Positions 53,598 to 63,686 of a stretch of 64,000 nt of DNA are shown here, piece after piece. The notes under the pieces were generated by a model, which worked only from the letters and a program-made list of their open reading frames with translations, made no database searches and had not been told where the DNA came from. A program made the translations under genes and the position numbers. Numbering within the stretch: the stretch's first letter is position 1; every line of letters begins with the position of its first letter. This stretch comes from Streptomyces fuscichromogenes. Its GTDB lineage: Bacteria; Actinomycetota; Actinomycetes; Streptomycetales; Streptomycetaceae. The stretch covers positions 516,236-580,235 of the forward strand of contig NZ_BMML01000003.1 in NCBI RefSeq assembly GCF_014645815.1, given 5' to 3'.

Positions 53598-53723
53598 CGC
53601 CGAGACGACCGTCAGGCCCGGTGGGCCCGCCGGGCTCCCGCGCGGGCCGCACCCTCAGTGACCTATTCGTTCACTGTCCGTCTTTCTGCCTCCTTCCCCC
53701 ACTCCGAACATGAGGAGCAAGAA

Positions 53724-53924
53724 ATGAAAATCACCGTCGACGAAGACAAGTGCTGCGGCGCCGGTCAGTGCGTACTGCTGGCCCCCGAGGTCTTCGACCA
53801 GCGGGACGACGACGGGATCGTGGTGCTTCTGGATGCCGCACCTGCTGCGGGACACCACGCTGCCGTGCGCGAGTCCGCGGCGGTCTGCCCGGCGGCCGCC
53901 ATTGTGCTGAGCGAGGACGCGTGA
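53724..53924 (+). CDS. 3Fe-4S-type ferredoxin
   Basis: A 66-residue small ferredoxin typical of actinobacterial P450 systems. The ligands are C10 (or C11), C16 and C55 in KCCGAGQC and VCPAAAI; three cysteines in this spacing indicate a [3Fe-4S] cluster. GAGGAGCAAGAA precedes the ATG. Its stop overlaps the GTG of the reductase gene (GTGA). It carries electrons from that reductase to the P450 two genes on. Confidence 0.95.
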   Translation: MKITVDEDKCCGAGQCVLLAPEVFDQRDDDGIVVLLDAAPAAGHHAAVRESAAVCPAAAIVLSEDA

Positions 53925-55111
53925 CCCAGGTCGGGAGCGTCCTCGTCGTAGGCGCCTCCGCCGCCGGGTTGGCAACGGCCGAGGCACTGCGACGCAAGGG
54001 CTATCAGGGAGCGCTCACCGTGATCGGCGGTGAATTCCACCCGCCCTACGACCGACCGCCCCTGTCCAAGCAGGTCCTGGCCGGCGAGTGGGTTCCGGAA
54101 CGCGCTCAACTGCGTACTGCGGACCAACTGGCCGCACTGGACGCGGAGATCGTTCTGCAGGACCCGGCCCGCTCACTGGACACCGCCGCGCGGACCGTCC
54201 GGACCGCCTCAGGGCGTGCGGTCCGCGCCGACGCGGTCGTCATCGCCACGGGGCTGCGTTCCCGCGCGTTCCCGGGACAGCAGTCGCTCGAAGGCGTCCA
54301 CACGCTGCGTTCCCTGGACGATGCCCTGGCCCTGCGATCGGCATTGCAGTCCGCCGATCGAACCGTGGTCATCGGCGACGGGGTACTCGGCGCGGAGATC
54401 GCCGCGACCGCACGGGGCATGGGCGTCGACGTAACGCTCGTAGGCATGCTGACAGCCCCCATGGTCGGTCTGCTGGGGTCCCGGATGGCCGCTCGGCTCG
54501 CCCAGCTCCATACCGACCGGGGCGTGCACATGGAGTTCGGCGTGGCCGTCGAGTTCCTGCAGGAGGAGCGGGGCAGGGTCACCGCGGTCGGGCTCGCCGA
54601 CGGAAGGGTGTTGCCCGCCCGGACGGTCGTCGTCGCGATCGGCTCCGTCCCCGCCACCGACTGGCTGACGGACAGCGGGCTGACGGTTGCCGACGGCGTG
54701 GTGTGCGACGCGTTCTGCCAGGCCGCCGACGGTGTCTACGCGGTCGGTGACGTCGCCCGCTGGCATCACCGGGGTCTCGGGAAGTTCGTGCGGTGGGAGA
54801 ACCGCACCAACGCCAACGAGCAGGCCGCCGCCGTCGCGGCCAACATCCTGGGGGAGAACCGGCCCTACACCCCCGTGCCCTACATGTGGACCGACCAGTT
54901 CGACGCCAAGATCCAGGCCCACGGTCTGCTGGGCGAGGACGCCGACGTCCAGGTCGTGGAGGGCAGTGAGGAAGACGGGCGTTTCGTGGCGCTGTACCGC
55001 CGGGACGGACACATGACCGGTGTCCTGGGCTGGAACATGCCCAAGCAGGCTCGTCTGCACCGCGCCGCCGTCGTCGACCACTACACCGCCCAGGCCGCCC
55101 TGCATGCCTGA
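53921..55111 (+). CDS. FAD-dependent ferredoxin reductase
   Basis: A 396-residue NAD(P)H:ferredoxin reductase. The FAD site VLVVGASAAGLATAEALR is at the N terminus, PPYDRPPLSKQVLAGEW follows, the NAD site is VVIGDGVLGAEIA, and GVYAVGDVARW is near residue 270. The GTG start overlaps the ferredoxin stop by four bases. It belongs to the same family as the truncated protein at 1-1104. With the ferredoxin and P450 it makes a complete class I electron-transfer chain. Confidence 0.94.
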   Translation: MTQVGSVLVVGASAAGLATAEALRRKGYQGALTVIGGEFHPPYDRPPLSKQVLAGEWVPERAQLRTADQLAALDAEIVLQDPARSLDTAARTVRTASGRAVRADAVVIATGLRSRAFPGQQSLEGVHTLRSLDDALALRSALQSADRTVVIGDGVLGAEIAATARGMGVDVTLVGMLTAPMVGLLGSRMAARLAQLHTDRGVHMEFGVAVEFLQEERGRVTAVGLADGRVLPARTVVVAIGSVPATDWLTDSGLTVADGVVCDAFCQAADGVYAVGDVARWHHRGLGKFVRWENRTNANEQAAAVAANILGENRPYTPVPYMWTDQFDAKIQAHGLLGEDADVQVVEGSEEDGRFVALYRRDGHMTGVLGWNMPKQARLHRAAVVDHYTAQAALHA

Positions 55112-55130
55112 CCCGAGGGGAAGTATCGAG

Positions 55131-56357
55131 ATGACCGACACCACGCCTACTCACGCACCGACGGCGGAGCACGCCCCCGACTTCCCGATGAAGCGCGCCC
55201 AGGGATGTCCTTTCGACCCGCCCCCGTCCCTGCTGGCCCTTCGTGAGCAGGGCCCGCTCGTCAAGGTCCGGCTCTTCGACGGCAGTACTCCCTGGCTGCT
55301 CACCCGGCACGCCGACCAGAAGTCGGTGCTGGCCGACTCCCGGTTCAGCGCCGACATCAACCAGCCCGGCTATCCCAAGCAGGCACCCGTGAAGGGCCGC
55401 GTCCGGCTCAGTCTGCCCGGCATGGACGACCCCGAGCACGCGCAACTGCGCCGCATGATCAGCGGTGCCTTCTCCCTCAAGCGGGTGGAGGCGATGAGGC
55501 CCGCGGTCCAGCAACTCGTGGACGGCTTCATCGACGACATGCTGGCCGGCCCCAACCCGGTGGACCTGGTCGAGGCGCTCGCTCTGCCAGTGCCCTCACT
55601 GGTGATCTGTGAGTTGCTCGGCGTCCCCTACGAGGACCATGACTTCTTCCAGGTCAACAGCAAGACCATGATTCTGAAGTCGTCGACCCTCGATGAACGG
55701 CAGGCCGCCCACCAGAGCCTGATCGAATACCTGAACGGACTGCTCGGCAAGAAGCTCGACACACCTGAGGACGACCTCCTCTCCGGCCTGGCCGAGCGGG
55801 TCAGGAACGGCGAGCTGCCTCGCCAGGAGGCCGCCGAACTCGGTGTCCTGCTGCTGCTCGGCGGCCACGAGACGACGTCCAACATGATCGCCCTGGGCAC
55901 GCTGCTCCTCCTGCAGCACCCCGAGCAACTGGAGCGGCTCCGCACCACCGAGGACCCGCAGCTGATCGTCTCCGCGGTGGAGGAACTGCTGCGCTACCTG
56001 ACGATCACCCACACCGGGCGGCGCAGGGTGGCTCTGGAGGACGTCGAGATCGCGGGCGGGATCATCCGGGCCGGCGAGGGCGTGATCGCGCCCAGCGATG
56101 CCGCCAACCGCGACCCCGAAGCCTTCCCCGACCCCGATCGACTGGACATCGAGCGCTCCGCACGGCACCACCAGGCGTTCGGCGCCGGCACGCACCACTG
56201 TCTGGGCCAGCCCCTGGCCCGCCTGGAGCTGCAGGTCGTCTACGGCACCCTCTACCGACGCATTCCCACCCTGCGGCTGGCGACGGATCTGGAGAAGGTC
56301 CCGTTCAAGCACGACGGCTTCATCTACGGCGTGCACGAACTGCCCGTCACCTGGTGA
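55131..56357 (+). CDS. Cytochrome P450 (CYP105-like)
   Basis: A 408-residue soluble bacterial P450. The oxygen-binding I-helix motif is GGHETTS (244-250), the ExxR pair is E285-R288, and the haem thiolate is C357 in FGAGTHHCLGQPLAR. The length and the neighbouring 3Fe-4S ferredoxin fit the CYP105 family and its relatives, which hydroxylate or demethylate varied small molecules. GAGGGGAAG precedes the ATG. It would hydroxylate an unknown compound, and the next gene product could oxidise the alcohol formed. Confidence 0.95.
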   Translation: MTDTTPTHAPTAEHAPDFPMKRAQGCPFDPPPSLLALREQGPLVKVRLFDGSTPWLLTRHADQKSVLADSRFSADINQPGYPKQAPVKGRVRLSLPGMDDPEHAQLRRMISGAFSLKRVEAMRPAVQQLVDGFIDDMLAGPNPVDLVEALALPVPSLVICELLGVPYEDHDFFQVNSKTMILKSSTLDERQAAHQSLIEYLNGLLGKKLDTPEDDLLSGLAERVRNGELPRQEAAELGVLLLLGGHETTSNMIALGTLLLLQHPEQLERLRTTEDPQLIVSAVEELLRYLTITHTGRRRVALEDVEIAGGIIRAGEGVIAPSDAANRDPEAFPDPDRLDIERSARHHQAFGAGTHHCLGQPLARLELQVVYGTLYRRIPTLRLATDLEKVPFKHDGFIYGVHELPVTW

Positions 56358-56471
56358 CCATGCCGGCACGGCACAACGAAACACCGCTCCCGAACCGCGC
56401 GGTGGTCTGACGAGCAGTCGCAAGCCAGTCGCTTCGCCGTACCACGAGAACCAAGAAACAAGGAGTACCCG

Positions 56472-57242
56472 ATGCCCAGTACGACAGGACTGGCAGGACT
56501 CAGCGTCATCGTCACCGGAGCAGGCGGCGGTATCGGACGTGCCACTGCACTGAAGTTCGCTCAGGAGGGCGCGCGCGTCGTCGTCGTGGATCTCAACGAG
56601 GAGGGGGCGACCGCAACCGGAAAGGAGATCGAGAACCAGGGCGGCACCGGCCTCGTCGTCGTCGGTGACCTGAGCGACCAGCGTGTGGTCGATGATCTCG
56701 TCGGCCGCACCGTCCTGGCGTTCGGCGGGGTGGACGTGCTGGTGAACAACGCCGGCATCATGGACCGCATGTCAGCGCTCGGTGAGACCGATGACGCCGA
56801 GTGGGAGCGGGTCATCCGCATCAACCTGACGGCACCGTTCCTGCTGACCCGGGCGGTCCTGCCGTACATGCTGGATGTGGGGCGCGGCTCCATGGTCTTC
56901 ACCGCCTCGGAGGCCGCTCTGCGGGGCAGCGCCGCCGGAGCCGCCTACACCGCCTCCAAGCACGGGATCGTCGGACTGGTGAAGAACCTGGCCGTCATGT
57001 ACCGCAAGCAGGGCATTCGCGCCAACGCCATCGCTCCCGGACCCACGACGACCAGCATCCACGTCGATGCCCGGAAGGACGCCCACGGTCCGGCCGTCAT
57101 CAGGGAGTTCATGCCGGCCAACCTCGGCCGGAAGGGCAGCGCCGAGGAACAGGCGGACGCCATCGTCTTCCTCGCCTCCGATGCCGCCAGTTTCGTGAAC
57201 GGAGCCGTTCTGCCCGTCGACGACGGCTGGGCGGCTGTCTGA
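56472..57242 (+). CDS. Short-chain dehydrogenase/reductase
   Basis: A 256-residue classical SDR. The cofactor site TGAGGGIG is at residues 15-22, NNAG at 92-95, and the catalytic residues are S146, Y159 and K163 (YTASK). D40 after the second strand (VVVVD) suggests NAD(H) preference. It ends the P450 cassette before a strong hairpin terminator. The likely role is oxidation of the alcohol made by the P450, or reduction of a ketone. Confidence 0.94.
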   Translation: MPSTTGLAGLSVIVTGAGGGIGRATALKFAQEGARVVVVDLNEEGATATGKEIENQGGTGLVVVGDLSDQRVVDDLVGRTVLAFGGVDVLVNNAGIMDRMSALGETDDAEWERVIRINLTAPFLLTRAVLPYMLDVGRGSMVFTASEAALRGSAAGAAYTASKHGIVGLVKNLAVMYRKQGIRANAIAPGPTTTSIHVDARKDAHGPAVIREFMPANLGRKGSAEEQADAIVFLASDAASFVNGAVLPVDDGWAAV

Positions 57243-57248
57243 CCCTGA

Positions 57249-57295
57249 AGCCCTGCCCGCTGTCGTCTCACCACTCGATGACAGCGGGCAGGGCT
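57249..57295 (+). terminator. Hairpin terminator after the P450/SDR cassette
   Basis: AGCCCTGCCCGCTGTC (57249-57264) and GACAGCGGGCAGGGCT (57280-57295) form a perfect 16-bp stem around a 15-base loop, six bases after the SDR stop. There is no T-run, as is common for Streptomyces terminators. Confidence 0.8.
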
Positions 57296-57457
57296 GTGCA
57301 GTGTCCTCTCATCCGCGCCTGACCGCGTTGAGACTATTCATTACTTGATTTCGTTGGGGTGTGGCGCCGGTCATGTGACCGGTCGGCCGTGGTAACCGCG
57401 TTGTGCCGACTGTGTGCACTACCCCTATGAAGTGAGCCGACATTCCATGGAGCCCGC

Positions 57458-59899
57458 ATGATCCGCACATCCTTCAACGACGGCTGGCAGGTTCGGCCCA
57501 AGGTCAACCCCTTCGCCGAACTCTCCGGCCGGGTCGTTCCGTTCCGGCCGGTGAGACTGCCGCACGACGCGATGATCGAGCAGCGGCGCACGTCCCCCGG
57601 CGGCGAAGTCACCATGGAGACGGCCGGTGGTGCCTACTTCCCCGGTGGTGTCTTCGAGTACCGCAAGACGTTCCTGGTCCCGGAGGAGTTCCGAGGCAAG
57701 CGGATCTTCGTGGAGTTCGAGGGTGTGTACCGCGACGCGACGGTGTACATCAACGGTGACTATGCCGGCCAACGGCCTTACGGCTACTCGCACTTCCGGA
57801 TCGACGCCGACCGCTTCCTGCGCTTCGGCGAGGAGAACGTGATCCGTGTCGAGGCCCGGGCCCACCAGGACTCCCGCTGGTACACGGGAGCGGGTATCTA
57901 CCGCGACACCTGGCTGCTCGTCGGAGAGGTCGTCCGGATCGCCCCCGACAGCCTCCGCGTCACCACCCCCGACATCGACGGCTCACGAGCCGTCGTCGAG
58001 GTCGCGACGGACGTGGTCAACGATTCGATCGAGGTGCGCACTCTCCCCGTCGCCACGGAGATCCTGGATGCCGCCGGTACTGTCGTCGCCGGCGACGTCT
58101 CGAAGGTCACGGTGCTGCCGGGCGAATCGGCGACGGTCAGGCAGCGCCTCTACGTTTCTTCGCCTGCGTTGTGGAGCACCGCGTCGCCCACCCTTTACGA
58201 CTGCCGCGTGACCTTGGGGGACGTGGACGAAGAAGCGGTGACCTTCGGTATGCGGACGCTGCAGCTGGACCCCCAGCACGGGCTGCGCGTGAACGGGGAA
58301 ACGGTGAACCTGCGCGGCGCCTGCGTTCACCACGACAACGGCGTTCTGGGCGCGGCCACGTACGCCCGGGCCGAGGAACGCCGGGTCGAGATTCTGAAGG
58401 AGGCCGGATTCAACGCGATCCGCATCTCCCATCAGCCGATGAGCAAGGCCATGCTCGACGCCTGCGACCGTGTCGGCATGCTCGTCGTGGACGAGGCGTT
58501 CGACGTGTGGATCTCCGGCAAGACCGAGTTCGACTACAGCCTCAACTTCCCCGAGTGGTGGGAGCGCGACATCGAGGCGATGGTCGCCAAGGACATGAAC
58601 CACCCCAGCGTCATCATGTACTCGATCGGCAACGAGATCCCGGAGACGGGCTCGCCCTTCGGCGCCGCCTGGGGGCGCAGGCTCGCCGAGAAGGTCCGCG
58701 CCCTGGACCCGACACGCTATGTCACCAACGCCGTGAACGGCCTGCTCGCCGTCATGTCCGAACTCGGCAGTCTGCGGCAGCAGAGGCTGGAGCAGGCGGC
58801 GAAGCAAGGCGCCGGCATCAACACCCTGATGGCCGACGCAGGCGACGCGATGGGCGCCATCAACTCCTCGCAGTTGGTCACCGAGCGCACCGAGGAGTCC
58901 TTCGCCCTTCTCGACGTGGCCGGAATGAACTACGCCGAAGCGCGCTACGCCCTGGACCGCGACCTCTTCCCGAACCGGATCATTCTCGGTACCGAGACCT
59001 ACCCGACCCGCATCGACGGTATCTGGGCGATGGTCGAGCAGTACGGCCATGTGATCGGTGACTTCACCTGGACCGGTTGGGACTACCTCGGCGAGGTCGG
59101 AATCGGGCGGCCCCAGTACGCCACCGAGGACGGGCGACGCCACGCCCACAACGCGCCCTATCCCTACCTGGTGGCGGGCTGCGGTGACATCGACATCACC
59201 GGTCACCGCAGGCCCGCCTCGTACTACCGCGAGATTGTCTACGGTCTGAGAGCCGAACCGTACATCGCGGTCCGACGGCCCGAGCACCACGGCAGGACCT
59301 GGGCCGGTTCGCCGTGGGCGTGGAGCGACACCGTCTCCAGTTGGACGTGGCCCGGCTTCGAGGGCGCCCCGGTCACGGTCGACGTCTACAGCGACGCCGA
59401 CGAGGTCGAGCTCATCAGCAACGGGACCTCGCTCGGACGACGTCCCGCCGGAGCACAACACCGTTTCCGCACCGACTTCGAGACCGTCTATACCCCCGGT
59501 GACCTGGTCGCCGTCGCCTACCGGGACGGCGTGGAGACCGGCCGTACGAACCTCCGGTCCGCCGAGGGGCCCGTACGGCTGACCGTCCAGGCCGACCGGG
59601 AGGTCGTGGCCGCGAAAGGCGGTGACCTGGTCCACGTCGACCTGACCCTCACAGATGCTCACGGCACCTGCCACACCGGTGCCGACCGGGTGGTGAGCCT
59701 GGAAGTCTCCGGTCCGGCAGAACTCGTCGGCTTCGGCAGCGCGGCCCCGTCCACCGAAGAGCAGTTCGACGGCACGGAGCACACCACATACGAGGGACGT
59801 GCGCTCGCGGTGCTGTGCGCCACTGGTCCCGGGAAGATCCACCTGACCGCCTCCGCTCTCGGATGCGAGCCGGTGGAGATCATCGTCACCGCAGAATAA
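57458..59899 (+). CDS. GH2 family glycosidase (beta-galactosidase-like)
   Basis: An 813-residue GH2 enzyme without a signal peptide. The order is N-terminal jelly-roll ([14 protein letters not shown]... [15 protein letters not shown]... [17 protein letters not shown]), immunoglobulin-like domain, catalytic barrel and two C-terminal beta domains. The barrel shows [19 protein letters not shown], the acid/base glutamate in [11 protein letters not shown] and the nucleophile in [23 protein letters not shown] is a GH2 signature. Beta-galactosidase, beta-glucuronidase and related activities are all possible. It stands alone between two hairpin terminators. Confidence 0.93.
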   Translation: MIRTSFNDGWQVRPKVNPFAELSGRVVPFRPVRLPHDAMIEQRRTSPGGEVTMETAGGAYFPGGVFEYRKTFLVPEEFRGKRIFVEFEGVYRDATVYINGDYAGQRPYGYSHFRIDADRFLRFGEENVIRVEARAHQDSRWYTGAGIYRDTWLLVGEVVRIAPDSLRVTTPDIDGSRAVVEVATDVVNDSIEVRTLPVATEILDAAGTVVAGDVSKVTVLPGESATVRQRLYVSSPALWSTASPTLYDCRVTLGDVDEEAVTFGMRTLQLDPQHGLRVNGETVNLRGACVHHDNGVLGAATYARAEERRVEILKEAGFNAIRISHQPMSKAMLDACDRVGMLVVDEAFDVWISGKTEFDYSLNFPEWWERDIEAMVAKDMNHPSVIMYSIGNEIPETGSPFGAAWGRRLAEKVRALDPTRYVTNAVNGLLAVMSELGSLRQQRLEQAAKQGAGINTLMADAGDAMGAINSSQLVTERTEESFALLDVAGMNYAEARYALDRDLFPNRIILGTETYPTRIDGIWAMVEQYGHVIGDFTWTGWDYLGEVGIGRPQYATEDGRRHAHNAPYPYLVAGCGDIDITGHRRPASYYREIVYGLRAEPYIAVRRPEHHGRTWAGSPWAWSDTVSSWTWPGFEGAPVTVDVYSDADEVELISNGTSLGRRPAGAQHRFRTDFETVYTPGDLVAVAYRDGVETGRTNLRSAEGPVRLTVQADREVVAAKGGDLVHVDLTLTDAHGTCHTGADRVVSLEVSGPAELVGFGSAAPSTEEQFDGTEHTTYEGRALAVLCATGPGKIHLTASALGCEPVEIIVTAE

Positions 59900-59905
59900 A
59901 CGCAG

Positions 59906-59943
59906 CGACAGCGAGCCGGCACGGTCCTACCGGCTCGCTGTCG
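59906..59943 (+). terminator. Hairpin terminator after the GH2 gene
   Basis: CGACAGCGAGCCGG (59906-59919) and CCGGCTCGCTGTCG (59930-59943) form a perfect 14-bp stem with a 10-base loop, seven bases after the GH2 stop. Confidence 0.78.
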
Positions 59944-60169
59944 ACGTACGGCCCGCGCTGGTGTCGCGTCTCTTTGGTCTTGCGGCGAGAGGACGCAACG
60001 ATCGAAAGTGGTTCTCTGGACTGCGAGGGCACCGAAGCCGATTCGGGTGTATTTCGTGTGCAGACTTCCGGCGACTTGGCTGGTTGCCCGCTCACAGAGT
60101 TTTGGCCGGTCGGGAAGCGGCTGGGTCACTCTGTGCGACATGGACGGCTCCGCAGTCTCGGCCGACCTG

Positions 60170-60530
60170 AGGGTGCGGCCGTTGCCCAGGGGAGACGGCT
60201 CTGTCGCATGGGCCCTGTTCGACGGGACAGCGACCGGAGCGGTGTTCTGGGTGCGGGCCGGGCAGGTGTGGCACTGAGCCTTGGTGGTCCAGGCAAAGCC
60301 ATCGTTCCGGCGATGTTGACGGGTGGGGTTACCCCTGATCGGCCTGGAGACGGCGACCCGGTGATCATGGGCGGCTTGCTCCAGGTGGACCAGGGAGGTG
60401 TAGCCGCTGTCGACCAGGTGCTCGTGCGGCAACGACTCGCGCCGCGACAAGCGGGTGTGGATGCCGGGCAGGACCTGACTGTTGTGGATGGTGGCCACTG
60501 AGCTGAACCGGATTTTGTAGCGGTCCTGAA
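60170..60530 (-). pseudogene. IS1182-family transposase remnant
   Basis: The minus strand encodes [20 protein letters not shown], then [20 protein letters not shown], then [20 protein letters not shown] and HTCPARTQ. This is the central part of IS1182-type transposases (the hEHLVD.GYTS block and the CxxCPxR cysteine pattern). Start, first catalytic region and C terminus are missing, and the sequence runs out of homology toward both ends. It lies directly before an IS3 element, so this spot has taken several insertions. Confidence 0.65.
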
Positions 60531-60572
60531 GCCAGGCATGCCCGCCTCGGCAGATGGAAGAACACACGTCCG

Positions 60573-60884
60573 ATGCCTGCACCACGGAAGTGCCCCGACG
60601 AACTGCGTGAGCGAGCTGTCCGCGAAGTCCAGACCTCCGGCCGTCCCGTCGCTCATGTCGCGAAGGACCTGGGCATCCACAAGGAGGCCCTGCGCGGCTG
60701 GGTCCGCCAGGCCGAGGCGGACAAGAGCGACCGACCCGATCTGCTGACCACCGCCGAGCGGACCGAGCTGACCCAACTCCGCAAGGAAATAGCTGAGTTG
60801 CGGCGGGCGAACGAGATCCTCAAAGTCGCCCCGGTGTTTTTCGCGAAGGAGCTCGACCAGCCCCGCACGAGGCTGACGCGGTGA
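60573..60884 (+). CDS. IS3-family transposase OrfA (helix-turn-helix protein)
   Basis: A 103-residue OrfA. The N-terminal helix-turn-helix is [20 protein letters not shown] and [18 protein letters not shown] leucine-zipper-like helix follows ([20 protein letters not shown]). The frame ends overlapping the OrfB start (GTGA), where IS3 elements normally use a -1 frameshift to make the OrfAB transposase. It belongs to the element that is cut at about 61540. Confidence 0.88.
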   Translation: MPAPRKCPDELRERAVREVQTSGRPVAHVAKDLGIHKEALRGWVRQAEADKSDRPDLLTTAERTELTQLRKEIAELRRANEILKVAPVFFAKELDQPRTRLTR

Positions 60885-61540
60885 TCAACCACCTCCGCGA
60901 CGGCTTCGGGGTCGAGCCCGTATGCCGGGAACTGGACCTGTCGGTCTCGGCATACAACGCTCGCCGCCGGCGCCCGAAGTCCGCCCGGCGACAGCGCGAC
61001 GAACAGCTCATCGAACACGTCCACCGCATCCATGATGCGTCCGGCGAGACCTATGGAGCCCGGCGCATCCACCGCCAGCTGCGGCGCGAGGGCATCATCA
61101 CGGCTCGCTGCACCATCGAGCGCCTGATGCGCGAGGACGGCCTGGAAGGCGTGATCCGCGGGCAACGGCGCCGCACCACGATCCCCGAGCCGTCCGCACC
61201 CCGGCCGCCCGATCTGGTCAACCGGCGCTTCACGGCGAGTCGGCCGAACCAGCTATGGGTCGCCGACCTCACCTATATCCGCACCTGGTCAGGCTGGGCC
61301 CATGTCGCCTTCGTCCTGGACGTGTACTCGCGGATGATCGTCGGGTGGCAGCTCGCCACCCACCTGCGCACCGATCTCCCGCTGGACGCACTGGAGATGG
61401 CCCTGTGGCGGCAAGGCATCAAGAAGGGCTCGGGTCTGATTCATCACAGCGACCGCGGCTCGCAATACGTGTCAATTCGCTACGGTGAGCGGCTGATCGA
61501 GGTCGGCGCGACCGCCTCGGTCGGCTCCGTCGCCGACAGC
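60573..61540 (+). mobile_element. IS3-family insertion sequence, 3'-truncated
   Basis: The element carries OrfA and most of OrfB. IS3 homology stops at VADSY near 61540, inside the segment that normally reads DSYDNALAES. The following DNA belongs to the serine-recombinase element. The terminal inverted repeats were not identified; the right one must be lost. Confidence 0.7.
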
Positions 61541-61600
61541 TACGTCAAGCGCTTGTCATCACACTGCACCTCTTCTCCTATCGAGTTCGTTTGCGGATAG
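60881..61600 (+). pseudogene. IS3-family transposase OrfB, truncated before the third catalytic residue
   Basis: The integrase core is readable up to about residue 220. LWVADLTYIRTWSGWAHVAF supplies the first catalytic aspartate and IHHSDRGSQYVSIRYGERL the second. The third residue, the glutamate of NALAES, should come directly after VADSY, but the frame changes to VKRLSSHCTSSP and stops at 61600. The protein cannot have an intact DDE site. The break coincides with the edge of the recombinase element downstream. Confidence 0.85.
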
Positions 61601-63653
61601 TTGTCGCTGGTGGGCGGCGTCGGTCGAGGCGGATGCCTTGCTGGACGCGGGGTGGGTTCGGGCCGGGATGGGGGTAGAGGCAGGCGTTCTTGTCGTTGTA
61701 CTTCTCGCCTTCCAGGAGTCCGGCCCGGTGCCATTTCCAGACAGTGGGAACGCTGACGTCGAGGAGGTCGGCGAGTTCGTACGCGGTCAGCAGGCCGCGG
61801 GCTCGCAGCCGGTCGTAGCGGCTGGTGAGGTGGTAGTCCTCGCGGATCTCACGGACCAGGAGCCGGTGGAAGGCGAGTCCCTTGCCGCTGGTCAGGCCGC
61901 GTTGGTTGAGGAGGCCGGCGATCTCGGCGTCGGTGTGGTCCTCCTCCAGCAGGATGTCGATGGCGGCCACGACGGGCTTCGGGGTCCGCCACCGTTCCCC
62001 GCCGATGAGGGGAAGGGGCAGGTCGAGGGTGTGGTGGGGGCCGGCAAAGAGCCGGACCCGGACGGTCATCCGGTCGGCCCGGATGAGGGTGACGTCCGTG
62101 ATCAACAGGCGGGCGATGCGCTTGCGTTCACGCATCGGGGTGGCGGGGTCGTGCCAGAGACGGTGCACGTCGCCGGCGAGGTGGGCCAGCTTGTCCCGCA
62201 GAGCCTGGGTGACGGGTTCGGCCTCGATGCGGGCGTGTTCGACGTCCTTGCGGGCGGCGGCCACCTCGCGCAGGGCGGCGTTCCAGTCCGCCTCCAGAGT
62301 GTCGGCGACCAGCCGGTTGTCCGGATCGACCGCGAGATAGCGGCGTTTTGCCAGGTCGGCGCGGTGCTGGGCACGTTCCAGGTGGGTGTGACGCAGCCGG
62401 TCGGCCTCGGCGGCCCGGGCGGCGAGGCGGTCGGTGACCGTGAGCGCGGCCTCGATGGCCAGCGGGGTCAGCTCGTTGAGCAACAGGGTGGTGACGGCCT
62501 CTTCGACCGGAGGACCAGGGATGCGTTCGCAGACGCGGCCGCCGTTCTGGATGGCGTGGGTCATGCACCGGTACTCGGAGACCTCGACGCCTTGTCGGTG
62601 GTGGTAGGCGATGGTCATGCGCCTCCCGCAGCGGCCGCAGATCACCAGGCCCTGCAGCAGCGCCGGGCCTTCCCTGGGGGCGGTCGCGGTCCGCTCCAGG
62701 CCGCGGGAGGCGGCCTGGGCGGCGAGGGCCTGCTGGTTGGTCTCCCAGCGGGCGATGGACACATAACCCTCGTGGTGATCTTCGATGAGGGTGTCCCACT
62801 GCTCACGCGGCAGCATCCGAATGTGGATCTTCCCGTCCCCACTGTGCTCGACCTTGCGCCGTCCGTAACAGAACGCCCCTGCATAGAGCGGGTTGTGGAG
62901 CAGGTTGAGGACCTGCCAGTGTTTGAGCGGACCCCAGATCAACTCGCCCTTGCGTGGCCCGGTGCGGATCCTCGAGGGGAAGGCGAGGTGTTCGGCGGCG
63001 AAGGTCTTGACGACCTGGCGGGCCGAGCCGGTGGCCGTGAAGACGTCCAGGACGCGGGCGACGACGCCCCGCACCGCGGCATCGGGGTCCTTGACGATCC
63101 GGTCGGCGAAGTCGTGGACATAGCCGACGGGCAGGCCCTGTTTCAGCTCGCCGCGGCGGGCCTTGGCCAGCTGCCCGCCCCGCAACCGGGCGCCGATCAG
63201 GTGGAGTTCGGCCTCGGACATGGTGCCCTTCATGCCCAGGACGAGCCGGTCGTTGAAGGTCCGCGGATCGTAGAGTCCGTCTTCGTCCAGGATCAGTGTC
63301 CCGGACAGCGCACAGATCTCCAGCAGCCGGTGCCAGTCGGTGTTGTTCCGGGCCAGGCGGGACACCTCCAGGCCGAGCACGATCCCGGCATGGCCCATGG
63401 AGACCTCGGCGACCAGGTACTGGAAGCCGTCCCGGCCTGCCGTCGAGGCCCCGGAGCGGCCCTGGTCAGAATCGATCACGACAATCCGGGACTCCTCCCA
63501 GCCCAGGGCGACGGCCCGGCCGCGCAGGGCGTACTGGCGCTGGGTGGACTCGCTGTTGTTGACGACCTGCTTCAGGGAGGACTGGCGCACATAGAGGTAC
63601 GCGTCGCGCCGCAGATGGTCGGCCGTGACCTTCCCGCTGTGTTCGATGCTCAT
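61578..63653 (-). CDS. Large serine recombinase
   Basis: A 691-residue resolvase/invertase-type recombinase. The N-terminal catalytic domain has the nucleophile S25 in YLYVRQSS, the arginine-bearing DQGRSGAS and EVSRLARN. A recombinase domain follows (about 165-280), then a zinc ribbon (ICGRCGRRMTIAYH, later cysteines near CMTHAIQNGGRVCER) and a long coiled-coil region about 400-470. A C-terminal helix-turn-helix (YELADLLDVSVPTVWKWHRA) is an unusual addition. GGAGGA precedes the ATG. Such proteins move or excise their own element. The gene ends directly at the broken IS3 sequence. Confidence 0.93.
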   Translation of the reverse strand: MSIEHSGKVTADHLRRDAYLYVRQSSLKQVVNNSESTQRQYALRGRAVALGWEESRIVVIDSDQGRSGASTAGRDGFQYLVAEVSMGHAGIVLGLEVSRLARNNTDWHRLLEICALSGTLILDEDGLYDPRTFNDRLVLGMKGTMSEAELHLIGARLRGGQLAKARRGELKQGLPVGYVHDFADRIVKDPDAAVRGVVARVLDVFTATGSARQVVKTFAAEHLAFPSRIRTGPRKGELIWGPLKHWQVLNLLHNPLYAGAFCYGRRKVEHSGDGKIHIRMLPREQWDTLIEDHHEGYVSIARWETNQQALAAQAASRGLERTATAPREGPALLQGLVICGRCGRRMTIAYHHRQGVEVSEYRCMTHAIQNGGRVCERIPGPPVEEAVTTLLLNELTPLAIEAALTVTDRLAARAAEADRLRHTHLERAQHRADLAKRRYLAVDPDNRLVADTLEADWNAALREVAAARKDVEHARIEAEPVTQALRDKLAHLAGDVHRLWHDPATPMRERKRIARLLITDVTLIRADRMTVRVRLFAGPHHTLDLPLPLIGGERWRTPKPVVAAIDILLEEDHTDAEIAGLLNQRGLTSGKGLAFHRLLVREIREDYHLTSRYDRLRARGLLTAYELADLLDVSVPTVWKWHRAGLLEGEKYNDKNACLYPHPGPNPPRVQQGIRLDRRRPPATTIRKRTR

Positions 63654-63686
63654 CTGGTCCTCCTCGTCGGATCGTGGGGGCGCACC

